64,000 bases of DNA from Eudorina sp. 2006-703-Eu-15 (GCA_003117195.1 BDSI01000060.1:304001-368000); one strand, 5' to 3'. Numbered from the stretch's first letter, positions 34,901-47,881 are shown. Program-made: numbers and translations. The notes: generated from the sequence alone by a model not told the origin.

Positions 34901-37900
34901 AGACGAGCAGCTGCAGATCCAGGCGGCGGGGGCCCTCTCGGGACTGATGACGGCGGCGTCCGTCAGCGGCGGCGGAGCGCCCCCGGGGACGGCCGGCTCC
35001 TTGGTCAGCCAGGTGGGCAACACGGGGCTGGGCGGGGTGTGCTGTAGCCAGAGCTAGGCCGCCAGCTCGGGGGTTGGGTGGAGGGGAGGGGAGTGGGGAG
35101 GGTGTGCCGATCCGCGGTGGGCAGGCGGTGGGGACCGTGGCGGGCGGACCGTGGGTGCAGCACCACAGGAAGGCTCGGCAGTTGGGAGGACGACGTCCGG
35201 TGGGTCGGTGGGCCCGTGGGTCGGCGGGCCCGTGGGTCGGTGGGCCCGTGGGTCGGTGCATCGCGTGAAGACCAGTTAGGTACACAGTGACCCGCGGTGT
35301 AGCCGGCAGCAGCGCAGGACGCACTGCGTTGCCTGGGGGAAGAGTCCGGGCGGGGCGGGGTGGGTATGCATGCAGCGTCAGAGCACCCACCTCGATAGGA
35401 TGTGACCAGACGCGATGCGATGCGGCGCACCCCCGGCCGAAGCCCCGCAGCCCGTCCCGAACGACCACACCCCTCAGGACTGGCCACAGGCCGATACGGC
35501 CGGCTTTTGCCCGGGCGCCTGGCCCTCACCGCAGCGGGAGCGGGTCTAGGGCGGAGCGCGGCGCGGCGCGTTGCGTCGCGGCGTGACAGGACAGGACAGG
35601 ACAGGACATACAGGACAGGACAGGACAGGACAGCGCGGGAGGGGACTGGCAGAATCCCGGCCGAGTGCGATTGTGCTGCGGCCGAGATAGACAGGGCCGG
35701 TGCGCGCCGCGCCGCGGGACGCTCTGGCAAGTGCAGCGGCTGCGTGCGCGCGCGTGCCCCCTCCCCCTTTTACACCGCCACCACGCGCCTTCCCGGGTTG
35801 GTTCTGGGCTGGGTCTTCTTTACATCCCCCGAGGGGGGTGCTCAGGCGCGCTCGGGACTGTGAGGGCATTGTTGGCCAGGAGTCCGTCCGACCGGGGGAG
35901 GCCATTCCGTGGGCTTGACCCGCGGCGCGTTCCCAGGTGCAGTGGGGGCGAAAACGTGAGGGAGGCTTGCAGCGGCTCGGTTGACATCGGCATATGCGCA
36001 AAGCGGATTGTTGTGATTGTTGTGCGGTCTCCTTTGTGAGTTCGTGTGTGTGTATGTGTGTGTGTGTGTGCATGGCATGGAACCCAACCATGGGCAGCGG
36101 TGGTGTGTTTGGATGGCGCCGGCGTCGCGGAGTGGCGTGCATGGGCGGCGGCGTGCCAGTGCTCCCCACCGCCCCCGCATACTCGTGTTTGTTCGGCGGT
36201 GCAGTCTCTGGTACAGGCAGGCAGGCAGGCAGGCAGGGCGGCGATAGTTGACAGATAGCGGTAGCGTCAGTCCCAAAGGCAGCGGTGTCAGGGGAGGTTC
36301 ATAAGGGGGCGTTGTTACTCCTCAGATAGACGCTTCAGGCAGATGTTGAGCGCAGTTGATCCTCAAAATGCCCAAGCACGTGCAGCCCTAGCACGTGCAG
36401 CACAATAACTTTACCCGCGCCGTCCGGCACCCTGGTCCGGATGTGCGGAGGCGGTAGGGCCGTGAGGGGTCCATCGCGCCCGGCGCGGTTTGCGTCGTCG
36501 CATCCACGTTCTGTCTGCCTCACGACCCTATCTCACAGCGCAACACTCCGCATCGTGCCGTACACGGTCGTTTCTGCGCGTGCGCTTCGGTCAATATGCC
36601 CTGTCGTACACCGGGGGAACAGAGCGGAGCTCAAACAGCAGCAGCATCGAATCGGCAGCAACCTGGGGGCTTTTGATGCGTTTGAGGGCCTCAGATGCGA
36701 CTGCCGATTCCCGTACATACATCCACACGCACCCACGCAGCACCTCCTGAGGCTGCAAGCTCCCACACACATCCACACCCGGGGGCGGGTTTCAGCGCCA
36801 AACACACGCACACCCACGCGCGCACCCGCGCGGCACCGCCCCAAGGCTGCCTGGTCAAGTGTCTCGAACCGGGCATTGCAGGGGACAGGGAGCCAGCGGC
36901 CTGAGAAGTGTGTAAAAAACTGAAAAGTGTGTTTAACAAGAAGCCCACCCATAACCGCCGAAACTGAAAAGTGTGTGTTTGTGTATGTGTGTGTATGCAT
37001 AAGAGAACTGAGCCTCGAGAAGCGAAGTCCAGTGCTGCGTGTGTATGTGTGCGCGTGTGTTTAAAAATGAAACCCGCGTGTGTGTACGAGTCTGTGCATG
37101 TCGTGTGCGCCTATCCCGTCAGGCGCGGGTTGTGACAGACAGGTCGGCAGCCGGTTGGGCAGCTGCTTCGGCCCCTGCCTACCTCCGCACCACATTGGTG
37201 ACCGCACATCGGTATGATGACTGGATGGGCCGCGGCAGACCCGGGGGAAGCGGACGTGGATAGACCCACCCCGGCCCCATTGGGTCGTCATTGACAGGGT
37301 TGACGTGGTTCACGTTGTTAGACGTGCGTTTGACTCTGTGCGTTTCTTCCTGACATGCAGAGACGGTCAAACCTGTACGTGAGGCTGGTCTCCGTGTGTC
37401 TATGTGTACAAGATAACTGAGCCGCGAGAAGCGCGTGTGTGTTTAGAACTTTAGATAAGAGACCCGCCCGTGTGTGCGAATGTGTTTAATGACAAGCCCA
37501 CCCATAACCACCCAGGCGTGTGAATGTGTGTGGGACAGCGAGGAGACCAGCCCGTATAGGTCGCCCGTGTGTTTGTCCCGGGTGGCTGGGCAGGAGTGCG
37601 CGACAATCGAGGGGCGTGGCAGCACCGTGGGGATGAGAACCCGTGTGCGCAAAGAACTGCCCCAACGATGAATGAAGTAATGGAAAGGCTGCAGAGGCCG
37701 CGCATGCGTGTGTGTTTGTCTCGAGGGGAACCGAGCCGCGAGGAAAGGTGTCCAGCGGCTGTGCGTGTGTGGCAAGTAACCTTTCCGAACCAACCCGCCC
37801 GACCACACAGTGTGTGTGTGTGTGTGTTCAGAAAATGAACCCGCCCCACCCAGCCCAGCTGCGGATATACTTATGCTAACCTGCATGGACCAATTCACCA

Positions 37901-40345
37901 TACGTAGTGGCGGCGAACAAGGCAACCGCGCCACCAACGTTATGCAAATCAGGCATGTGTGTATATGTGTGCGTTTGTCTCCAACTGTCAGGACTGCGCG
38001 GCCAAACCGTTTCGTTGTTTCGGGGCACCCGGGGGCACCGCCACCAACCTTTGTAGAGCCGGCCCGGCCGACACCCGCCTCTCCCGGTCCGCACTCAGCG
38101 GCCCCACAGCAGCACCTGTCGAGCCGCGTGATGGGAGGCCGTTCCGCCCTGACCCTGACAGGGGATCGTGCGGGGACCCCAGCACGACTCGCGGGCGCTT
38201 GAAGGCATCGGTTCGATCCCGGGCGCGTGCGATTTCGATCTAGGAGATGCGTCTGCTCCTCGGGAAACCGGAACCTTGCAGTATCATATACACAACCCCG
38301 CACGTTCCGCCGCTCTGCCGTACGACACATGAAGAGCATGGGCCACCAGATAGGCTCGAGGCGATGTCCACGCGCTCAAGCGTCGCTGGAATCCACTTGC
38401 AACCAGCGGGTACATACATAAACTATACCCACATGATATATTCCATGTTATTGGTCCTCCCAGTCCCCACTCAACGTCTGACCTCTCTTAAGGTGTGTGG
38501 TCCGCATGCCGTCCGTCTGCCTGCCTGCCTGTGTGCACCCCTCCCTGGTCCACCTCTGTGCGCAGCTGAGCGGTGCCCTGGGCGGCAACCCGGCGCCCAT
38601 GGCGCTGGTGCCCATGGCCCGCATGGCCAGCGGCACAGTCACCACGGAGATGCCGCTGCCGCCGCCGCCGCTGCCGCCTTCGGCCCAGGTGCAGGTGACG
38701 GTGCAGGTGAGCGGCCGGCCGGGCCCGTGCTGTGTCCTTTGCTGTGTCCTGTGCTGTGTCCTGTGCTGTGTCCTGTGCTGTGTCCTGTCCTGACCCGTCC
38801 CGTCCTGCCCCACCCTCCGCCGCCTGCGGTCCCATAACCTTCCCGTGCGGTGCCCTCCCCGCACCTCCGACCCTCCCTCGCCCACGTCCCGCCCGTCGTG
38901 ACCTCCCGACGTGTCCTCAACGCGGAAAAGGGAGCCAGTGGTTGTGCCACTCGCTCGCCTTGATTCCGTGATCGGGTGGTTGGGGAGGCGTGGGTGGTGG
39001 ACTCCGCGGTGGCGGTCCCAGGGGTGTTTCGCCGCACGCAGCAACCCGGCGGCCGTGTCGTTGCCGTTGCCGCCGCTCGTGTCCCGTGCTTCTCTAGAGG
39101 CGTCTATGTGTCCGATCACCCCCTGTAGCAGCCAAGTGCGCAGCAGCGGACTCCCCCCCCAAGTGCGCTCCGTCCTGACCAACCCCGCTGTGCTCTGGCG
39201 GTCGGCGCAGTCTGGGTCTGTGTGTCTACCAACCAATGTGCTGTTCCGGTACCCCCCCACTGAGCCCCCGCCGCACCTTCCCTCCGCCGCTGCTGTCCTG
39301 TGGTGGTGCTTGGTCTCTTGGCCATCGTCGCCGTCGGCGTCATTGTCCTCGCCGTCGTCTTCATCGTCCGGATGCGTCGTCGCCGTCGTCGTCGTCGTCG
39401 TCGCCGTCGTCCTTCAGAACGGCGGCGAGTCACTGCTGCACGAAGTGGGGCCGCTGGGTCTCACCCGGAGCGCCAGTGCGGCCAGCCAGGGGCACGGTGA
39501 GGGTCGGGGGGCGGCGGCGGGCGAGGCGGCGGGCGAGGCAGCGGCGTGTGGGGCTACGGGCACGTCTCAATGTAGGGCTGCCGGGCACATCGCGTCGCGG
39601 AGCACTGGGCGGGGCCGACCTTTCCTGTTCCTGACGCAGGATGACGTCGCCTGATGTGGGAGCCCGGTCCGACAGACGGACGACTGGTCGACGGCCGTGA
39701 AGCCCCGCCGCGGCCGCATCCGCGGCCGCGCTGCCCTTTGGCGTGTGCCCCTTTCCCTGTCATTTCTCATTTGAAGTATTGATACAATAATTGGCACACT
39801 GACCCAACCCGCAGCGCCGAGGGCTGCGGATCTTAGCGCCCTCTTGGGCCCTCTTCGGACGGTCCGGGTCGTCGTCCCCTTCCCCTCTCGACGGCGAGCA
39901 CCCGGCGCTCCTCCCGCTCTCCCTCCCTCACGAGAACGTGTGTATTGAGTGAGATGGCCCCTGTCCACTGGCCGTCCCCGCGATACCGCCCCAGCCCCAT
40001 TGGCCATTGGCCGTGCCGTCCCCGGGGATACCGCCCCAGCCTCCTGGCCATTGGCCGTGCCGTCCCCGGGGATACCGCCCCTGCGCCCTGCTCGCATCCA
40101 TGCCGCGCCCACCGCCCGATCCACTGCCACTGCCACTGCCACTGCCACTGCCACTGCCACTGCCACTGCCACTGCCACTGCCACTGCCACTGCCACTGCC
40201 ACTGCCACTGCCACTGCCACTGCCATCCCTCGTCTGAGTGAGTGTGCTGCCCCCCACCCCCTGCCAACCCCACACAGGGTCGCTGTCCAGCATCCGGTCG
40301 CCGCCCGTGGTGACCACCGACATGGTGCAGCCGCCCGCGTGCTGA
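25988..40345 (+). CDS. PB1-like domain and C2H2/BED-type zinc-finger protein, Gln-rich putative regulator
   Basis: Exons: 25988-26068, 26634-26784, 27483-27574, 28420-28515, 29162-29262, 30098-30216, 30929-31296, 31962-32080, 32521-32614, 32840-33012, 33607-33868, 34355-34510, 34884-35012, 38566-38706, 39418-39496 and 40278-40345. All junctions are GT-AG and phases close to a TGA: 742 aa. Residues about 80-205 have a PB1-like alpha/beta pattern (LTRVLLIRTGEV, LQELASALRSYL, KYRYQNELVPIVSDSALAGA, CRLYLYTLSE) but lack the acidic OPCA core. Residues 416-441 form one zinc finger, C416-x2-C419-x17-H437-x3-H441, preceded by a basic helix (SQHNKKMADMSRKIAELFDG). Gln-rich and hydrophobic stretches after it (QQQQNQQQGD, LPAGLLFNGLNVL, IELQLPVLTQ) resemble activation regions. 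A nuclear, DNA-binding role is inferred. No named homologue was recognised. Confidence 0.85.
29075..29318. repeat. Inverted repeat pair flanking exon 5 of the zinc-finger gene
   Basis: The left arm 29076-29097 (TGTGCCCGGGTTCGTTTCTG and GG) and the reverse complement of the right arm 29297-29318 agree at 21 of 22 positions. The arms lie in introns 4 and 5, with the 101-bp exon between them. Confidence 0.75.
29492..29601. repeat. 17-bp perfect inverted repeat in intron 5 of the zinc-finger gene
   Basis: CAGACGAGGTGGAGCTG (29492-29508) is the exact reverse complement of 29585-29601. The loop is about 76 bases, so the transcript could form a hairpin. Confidence 0.85.
30030..30378. repeat. Inverted copies of the CCAATTTCCTATACCC motif flanking exon 6
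   Basis: A forward copy (30030-30076) and a reverse copy (30341-30378, GGGTAATAGGAAATTGG then TAGACATTTCAAACTG) bracket exon 6 (30098-30216). Between them, 30296-30327 duplicates the end of exon 6 including its donor (AGGATAGAAGGTAGGGG). Confidence 0.75.
30635..30671 (+). repeat. Dispersed intronic element, intron 6 of the zinc-finger gene
   Basis: TGTGCTTAGGAAAAGAAC followed by CCGCCCCAACCCAGCCCAG; sense orientation. Confidence 0.7.
31892..31948 (+). repeat. (GTCT)n microsatellite
   Basis: Imperfect GTCT/TGTC tetramers lie just upstream of the exon 8 acceptor (31962) of the zinc-finger gene, supplying a mixed pyrimidine tract. Confidence 0.8.
33981..33994. repeat. Palindrome TGACCCGTGGGTCA
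   Basis: A 14-bp near-perfect palindrome in intron 11 of the zinc-finger gene. A TGACCCGCGGGTCA copy is at 12940-12953 and a one-base variant at 48385-48398. Confidence 0.7.
35581..35633 (+). repeat. (GACAG)n microsatellite
   Basis: About ten GACAG-type pentamers with one CATACAG interruption lie in the 3.5-kb intron 13 of the zinc-finger gene. The same unit occurs at about 19170-19192. Confidence 0.85.
36926..37858 (+). repeat. Cluster of dispersed intronic element copies, intron 13 of the zinc-finger gene
   Basis: Recognisable sense copies are at 36926-36959, 37434-37470, 37481-37513 and 37821-37858. A reverse copy is near 36788-36815. Intervening DNA is TG-rich with recurring CTGAGCCGCGAGAAGCG-like blocks (about 37011 and 37418). 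This cluster explains much of the unusually long intron. Confidence 0.7.
38729..38790 (+). repeat. 12-bp tandem repeat (CTGTGTCCTGTG)
   Basis: Five near-identical units begin 22 bases after the exon 14 donor of the zinc-finger gene. Confidence 0.9.
40120..40226 (+). repeat. (CCACTG)n hexanucleotide microsatellite
   Basis: About seventeen perfect CCACTG/CACTGC units lie in the last intron of the zinc-finger gene, about 50 bases before the final acceptor. Confidence 0.95.
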
Positions 40346-42968
40346 GGGGGACCAGGCCCGGGCGGGGAGGAGGGGAGCAGGGGACGAGGGGAGAGAAGAA
40401 ACGAGAAGAGCGAATGTGGGCGGGATCTGGGTTGGGGATTCGGGGCCGGGGATTCGAGGGCTGGGGTTTGGGAGGACGGGTGGCAGCACAGGGACGTGGG
40501 GCGCGGCGTGGGGCGCCCTCTGCTCGTGACAGTAAGGAGGGGTCCCCAGGTCCCGCGGCCGGGGGGCCGGTCGTGTTCAGGAGCCTCCGAGTGCCGCACT
40601 TCGATCGATCGTTGGGCCATCAGGGCCACAATGTCAGCCGTACCCTGCCGTACCCTGCGGCAGCCGTCGCCTGGGGGTATGGCTTCTAGCGGTGCGGGGA
40701 CGTTGGCTGTCGACTGGCAGCAGAGGCGACTCGCGGCGGGTGGGTCGAGTCTGTCGGGTCGGCCGGTGGCCGGTGGCCTCCCCGGGGGGGTGCCATCATC
40801 TTATGGGGTCCTGTGCAACGACTATCTCGGTGGTGGTGGTGGTGGTGGTGGTGGTGGTGGCGCCACACGTCGATCTCCCGCTCGCCGTTTCAGGGGCCGT
40901 CCTTGTCTGATGCGGAAGCCAGGGCTTGGGTCTGAGAACTGGTTCCGAAGGTTAGTTGGGGCTGTTGGCAGTTGGCTGTTGGTACGTTACACGGATGTGG
41001 TGGTGGTGCGGGCGACGTACAAGTGCGCACAAGCACCCGGTGCGGTGCGGTGCGGTGTTTCTCAGCACCTCTCCAAATGAGTGTTATGTGGCCTATGCAC
41101 TCGGACTTGGGGGCCGCACCGGCGCCATGAAACAGTGGACACTCCGTTGAGGATCTGGACACGCGCCATTTGCGCTGGAGCCGAGTACAGTACAGTACAG
41201 TACACTCACTGAGGTACAGTAGAGTACAAGATGCGGAAAAGCGCATCCTCCACGCTGTATGGAGGATGCGGCGGCGTTTTGTCACCGGAGTGTGGGAGGT
41301 TAGGGCAAAAAAGACGAATGAAGGTGTAGGGGTGGCGGAAGGAGTCGCGGACGATTGATGAGGATGGGGAGTACCAGGTGCTGCGTCAAGGGTCTGACCT
41401 CGGAGCGAGTGGGGGCTTGATGGGGGTTCCTGCTGCAAAGGGTCGATGGCTGCGCGCGCAATGGGCCCCTGATGGAAGGGACCGAGCTCGCCGCCAGGAT
41501 TGGGATGGACCGAACGCGCTGCATTAATGCTGACGGGTGTGACAGCGCCTCTGCTGACCCGGCGGTTGAGAGGGGCTCACCGTTAGGGGGATGTGGCACG
41601 GAGGATCTAGCCGGCCAATAATGCGGCGTTACCCCGTTTGGGGCGCGTGACCTGGCATTGTTCCACCATGCCTGGTGGTCTGCACGTCAGTTGGCTTTCC
41701 TCGTGCTCGAGTGCGCTGCCGGTGTTGTCGGGCCTTTTGAAGCGGAGGAGGCGATGATGAGTGAAGGTAAGGGAGGGGAGGGGAGGGGAGGGTGAGGGCA
41801 TGGTTAAGGCTTGGACATGCATTGAACTAGGCCCCTGTCGTACATGCTGGACCCCTTGTTGTTGTACACGAGTCAGCACAAGTGTGCATTCGTTGTGCTG
41901 CCGTCCCGTCTGCTGACACTGACACGGCCCACCCACAACAAGGTGGTCCGAGCAGACGCCGCATGCCCGCCGTGGGACACTCGAACCTTGCTCGTTCCCG
42001 GTCGGTCGAAGGCTGCAAGGCCGCCTGTTGTGCGCGGTACTGCTGGAGCACGGCGAGGGCAATTTCCAGATCTGGCTGTGCGCGCCGAAGTCGCGCAGCC
42101 GGTGGCTTGATACGCTGGTGCCTAAGCCATTTCACCATCCGTCGTGGTGGTATCCAGTGGAGCGAGATAACCCCAGCATGCCAGCAATACACACGAGGCG
42201 GCTGGTGGACCCCGACGCTCCTGCTCTTGTTCCCCGGATGCGAGAGGCCTTCTGAGAGTTTTGCGGCGGGCGGATAGGTGCAGCCGGGCCCCTGGGCACC
42301 GCCGGGCGGTGCGTGGGAGGTGAAGAGGACACAAAGGTCGCGGTGCATGGGACTCGAGTTTTCCACTTGGCTGAGGTGGCAGCGCGTACGGTACTTGTTG
42401 TCGTACTGTCAGGGTGTTCACGACGAGGGTGGAGGTAAAACTGTTTGGCGTAGTGCGCTGCCTCCTGATGTTGGGCAGCAGCTGCCTCCCCCTCTCTTGT
42501 AGCGGGCGGGAGGATTCCCCGGGGGCCCCGGGAGGTTTTTGATTGCCTCGAGGGGCTGGTCGGCCTGTGGATGCGAGGATCCTGATCTGGCAACACACAC
42601 ACCCAGGGAAGCGACGCGGTTAAGGGACGCGGTTGAGGGTCGGGCCCGGCTTGGGGCTCTGCAGAGAGTTGTCGCCGTGCGCGATGTGCTGCTTGCTCTG
42701 CCCGCATCGGCACAGGTATACTGCACGTGTTGACCGGCGAAGGGCGACTTCAGTTGTGCGCATCGGTAACGAGAGTGCAAGGGGCACGCGCATCCAATGT
42801 CGCACAAGGCATGAAATTGCTGTATAGTGGTTGTACCGTTGGCGCTGTCCCCTTCATCATTTAGTTATCACACAACTGGGCGTGGGGGGCCATGGCACCA
42901 CCTTCCGGTTTCGTCGGCGAGACCCCTTGAATCGAGGAGGTTTGGCGCACACACATACACACGTTTCC

Positions 42969-43014
<46 letters not shown>

Positions 43015-45889
43015 TTGCATTTCTAAACACACACAAACACACGTGTGCCGTTCCATGTGCGTTTGCTGGACTGATGACGGCGTGGTGCGGTTGCTCCATC
43101 GCGTTGGGCGTCGCCGTCGTCCCCCCCACCCCCCTAGATGACCCACCTCGCTCGGGATCCTTACACGAGCTGCACGAGACCCCACGAAGTGCAGTCCACA
43201 GCCCTGCAGGTGCAGCGGTTGGGTCCCAGGCCGTGCACGCGGGCGTCTCCGGTCCCACGACTGCCTCTCGCTGGTTTTGCTGACCTGCACTCCTGCCCTC
43301 GCTTGGGTGCCGCCGGGGGTGCACCGGTGCCGGACCGCCGGTCCGGTTAGATTGGGCTGCCAAGGGTGTGGTCGTGTGGCGACATTCTGTTCACCTGAGG
43401 CTTTGGTGGACGGGCCTGGCGCCTGGCGCCCATCCATGTGTATTGTAACTCCTCTGAGGGTTGGGTTGCAACTTGCAAGGATCCTCAAGGATACAGCCCT
43501 CGAGAGTGGGAGTGCGCAGCGAGGCTGGCGGCATACGTGTGGGCCAGACCGTGCGGGCGGCAAACCGGCGACTGGGCGGCCCCCTCCCGAAGCGGCCCCG
43601 CCAGCGGTGAGTCGGTCCCCGCCTTCCTGTGCTGCTTGTGAGTCTGCGGCCGGTCGGGGCCGGTTCCGGTGGCCTCCCAATCGGCGACGTCCGCCCTTTA
43701 CTCTCTGCCATTGGTGGGGCCGTCCCCAGTTCTCCATACCATTCCCATGCCCCCACACAGCGCACATCCCCATCCTGCTCGTCCCGCACCACCCTGAAGC
43801 GACGGCGCGTGACACCGACGCGCAACGCAACGCAACGCCCATTTCTTCCAATCCGGCACACGCGCACAACCGCAACACGCTGCTTGCATCCCAACCGTCC
43901 GAGTGCGTCCCGACGGCCTGCAGCCCCCGTAGTACGGTGCTTCCGCTCCTTCTTGCCATAAACATAATCCGCTCCTTTTTGCCATAAGCATAAAAAAAAC
44001 CAGCCGGCGGCAGACAAATGCCTATTACTTACTATCGGACCTCCCGGCCGCGGGGCGCCCTGCATCTGCATCTGCTGAGCAGGTGCAGCAGAGGGCAGGG
44101 CGCAGTAGAAGCGTGTGGGAGGCCGCGCCACCCAACGGAGGCTTTTTCTTCTTCTTCTTCGTTTCAACCCTTAGAGAATCGTCCACCCCTGTGAAATGAA
44201 TCATCCAAGATGCCAGCACCGGCCGGAGAACGGTGCCCTTCGCCTTTTCCCAAGAGAGGAGAAGGGACCCTTTGCGTCACGCCACGGCCACAGACAGGTG
44301 CACAACAAAGCTCGTGACACCGGCGTACGGTGTCACGCCTTAGGAAGACAGATAGACAGACAGATACAGACAGATAGACAGACAGATATTTACACACAGG
44401 CTGAGCCCATCCACGCTCTTTCCGCGGCGCTGAAACAACTCGCTGCGCTGCACTAAAACCTGACGGACTGATTGGGATGATGATGATGATGATGATGATA
44501 ATGACCAATCAGTCATCATACAATATGCCTGACGTGTGCTGTGACATGGTATGGTACGGTATGGTACGGCAGACATCCAGCAGCAACAGCCCAAACAACT
44601 AGGCAACCAGACAGAGATGATGTCCATGCACATGTCCATGCACATGCAAGGCGTACTGCACGGGTAGCATGCCGCTGGGGGAGCGGACATGGGCCCATCC
44701 GCACAACAAGAAAAAAACACGTTTCGCACAAAGGCCACACGCGACACAAGGAAGGGACACCGTGACAGCTCGCGGGCCAACCTCGGCCACACTGGTGGCG
44801 AGGAACGACCTTCCGTTGACGCGTCGCGGCCTGCGGGATGCGGTTTCCGCTCCCGTACGTTGGGGTGAAGCTCCTCGGGGTTTAGGTAAACCCACAGACA
44901 CATACACATACACGTGCCTCGTCAGGTCAGGTCAGGGTTGGTCAGGTCCGGCCAGGTCGGGCCAGGTCAGGTCCGGCTAGATCAGCCGCCCCCATGCTAC
45001 CGCACATCTTCCGGCTCCAATTCAGTAATATTCCCCCAGCCCTGTACATGTACATCTTTCCCTCCCTCTCCGTTCCCGCGTGCACTCCGCCCTAGCCTGC
45101 CAGTGCTCGGTGCCGCCTCCCGCTCCCCCCTCCACCGTCCAGCGGCGCAGCCTGTCCCTCTACCCCCCTCCCCAGAGGCCGTCTGGGCTCGCCTTGATTT
45201 CTCCTTCGGGCTCCCTGCTCTACGCAGGGAGCAGCCTCAGCCGCAGCCCCTCCGGCCCCTCATCCCAAGGTACCAAGAGGTCCATGGCGCTGACGGTGAG
45301 CAGCTCACAGACGTCGGGTGTCAACTGCCGACAACCGTCAACCACCAACGTACGGAGCCCGGGCCGGGACAGCTGCGTGTGCGTGTGTGGGTGGGTGTGG
45401 AAGGGGGGGAGGGTATAGGAATATTCAAGGGGGGAAGGGTGGGAAGGGCGCGGATGCGGGTCCGGACGTTAGGCGCGACGCCGGGCCAAGGGTGAAGCAG
45501 GGAGTAGGACACCAGGGACACCAAGCAAGGCAGGCGGGGCGCCTTGGTTGGGGATTAAGTACCCTAAGACCAATGACAGATGCGACAGGTGTACGCGCTA
45601 CATGGAGCTACACGGATGCCCAGGAATGATGGTATTGGGCCGACCCATGGGTCGCAGGTATGGCGTGGTGGATGAAGGGGGGCAGTCAGCCGTGCGGCGT
45701 CGGCCAAGGTTCACGGCCACAGCCGGCGACACCCATAATCAAATACTACATATGCATGGTGCAGCAAGGCGGGCCGCACCGCACCGCACCGCGGCCAGTC
45801 TGTGCGTCGGGATCCGGTCCGTGCGCCGAGAGTGATGCGGTCGCCGTGCCATCTATCTACTCATATCTACTCATATCCACTGTATGTGT
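40346..45889. other. Convergent intergenic region with repeats, no confident gene
   Basis: 5.5 kb lies between the 3' ends of the zinc-finger (+) and LRR (-) genes. Microsatellites include (GGT)n at about 40830-40860, (CA)n at 42973-43012, (GACA/GATA)n at about 44347-44392 and (GAT)n at about 44477-44500. Frames are short and overlapping. The only stretch with coding-like texture is 41470-42260 (separate entry). Confidence 0.5.
41470..42255 (+). other. Possible degenerate coding fragment, unrecognised
   Basis: Plus-strand fragments in different frames read ELAARIGMDRTRCINADGCD (from about 41488), then ARDLALFHHAWWSARQLAFL (from about 41646) and finally LLEHGEGNFQIWLCAPKSRS (from about 42038) to a stop at 42255. 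The composition is less repetitive than the surroundings, but no single frame or clean splice pattern joins them. It may be a decayed transposon or gene relic. I do not recognise the family. Confidence 0.2.
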
Positions 45890-47813
45890 TCACACATTCT
45901 GCCCCCCAACCGCCCGGGACAGGGGACCCACCACTTGCTCCAGGGTGGCCGGTGTCAGGTGCGGCAGGTGGTGGAAGTAGATCTCCTGGGGGGGCCATTG
46001 TACGGCAGACATGCACGGCAAGGTTAGCACTCAAAGCTGTTGTGGCGTGTACGCAACGCGTCCGAACCCGCGCGCCCTGGCCCTGGCCGTTGGTACGGAC
46101 TACCGGTTCGTTGTGTGACACAAAGGAAACAGGGAAACATCACAGAACGGCCTCCATGACAGCGACTTCGCACACACCGCTGCTGCAGGCAGTGCAGTCA
46201 TGGCATGTGTCGCCGCCGCAGCCGTCGGGATACCGCGCCCCCGTACGGTACGACACCGTACCTTGAGTCTGGGCAGCAATTGCAGGAGCACTTGCAGGCC
46301 TGCGGTTAGGGCACCAGGTCAGGCCAGGGCGACTGGGTCGTGAGTCGAAACACAACACAACACAACAAAATAAAATATAACACAAAATAAATAAAATAAA
46401 GCGAGTCGAATGCGGAGGAGGCGGACGGACCGCGCGCCCCAGAGCGTGTCCCCCTTCTTGGCAGGGTCACCGCAGTCTCACGTCTGCGAGCTCAGTCCCC
46501 CGGACTCTCGCGCGCGTCTGCCTGGCGGCCTGGCAACGCACATCGCGCATCGCGCACCGCCTTCTAGCGCAACACGCACCACGCCCGCCGCTGGTTTCTT
46601 GGTCGGTTGAAGTTCACCCCCGCCCCTGCCATGCCCTGCCCTGCCAGTGGGCCGCCAGCGCCCAGAGTCACACGCACACCCATCCCAACGCGCGCGCGCG
46701 CGCGATACCGAAACATGTCGTACTCACCGTTGTCGGTTAAGGGGAAGCAACCATCCCCGGCGACGTCTACCCCGGCGCGACCGGCGCCAACCGCCGCCGC
46801 CGCCGCGGCCGTAACCGCCGCCACGCCGCCACGCGCGCCGTGAACCCGCTCGTCCTGCGCCCCGGCGTCCCCGTCGGCGCGGCCGGGGGCCCCGTCGCCG
46901 CCGCTGCCGCCGCCGCCGCGGCTCTCCACGGCGATCGGCGGCGCCCATCGGACTGCCGCTCCGGATCCCACCCCCAGATCCCATCCCGCCTGGGCCGCAG
47001 AGGCCGCGCTGCCGACGCCCAGCGACCTCCACATCGGTGACCGAGGCCACGGACTGTCCCCCCGTGCGCTGGCGGCGCCGTCATCATGCTGGCCTCCGCC
47101 TCCGCCGCCTCCGCCGCCGCCGTCAGTGACGCCGCTGCCATTGTACGGAAGACCCACGGGTCGCTCCGAAAACACCGGGATGAAGTCCTGGCCGCCCGCC
47201 TCCGGCAGTTCCCCCACATCGTCCTCCTCCTCCAGGCGAGCATCACTGCGTGGATCGATATCGACAGGGGAGAAGCCGTCCGGCTTGGCGGCTGTGGCGG
47301 CCGCGGCAGAGCCGCCGCCGCCGTCGCCAGTGGCCTCCGGCGCGGCAGCGCCGCCGCCAGTGCCCCAGTCAGCGTATGCGTCGCCGTCCGCCTGCTCCTC
47401 TTCTTCCCTCCACTGGCCCCCGTCGCGAGGGGACGGGCACCTGCCAGGGAGGGAACCCGCAAGGGCCCCCTCAGGACCGCCTTCTCCGCCTCCTTCCCTC
47501 CTCCTTCCTTCCTTCCTTCCCTCCTCCTTCCCTCTCCTTAACTCCCTCCTTCCTCCCTCCTTCCTTCCTTCCCTCCTCCTTCCTTCCCTCCCTCCTTCCT
47601 TCCCTCCTTCCCTCCCTCCTTCCCTCCCTCCTTCCCTCCCTCCTTCCCTCCTCCCTCCTTCCCTCCCTCCGTCTCTCCCTTTTTCCCTCCTTGCGCTCCT
47701 GCTCATGCTCCCCCTTTCCGCCTCCTTCTCCCTCCCTCCTCTTTCCCTTCTTGCAGGCGCTCGTTGGTTCGCACATCTAGGAAGACCCGCCGGCGCTCCT
47801 CCACCATACACAC

Positions 47814-47881
<68 letters not shown>

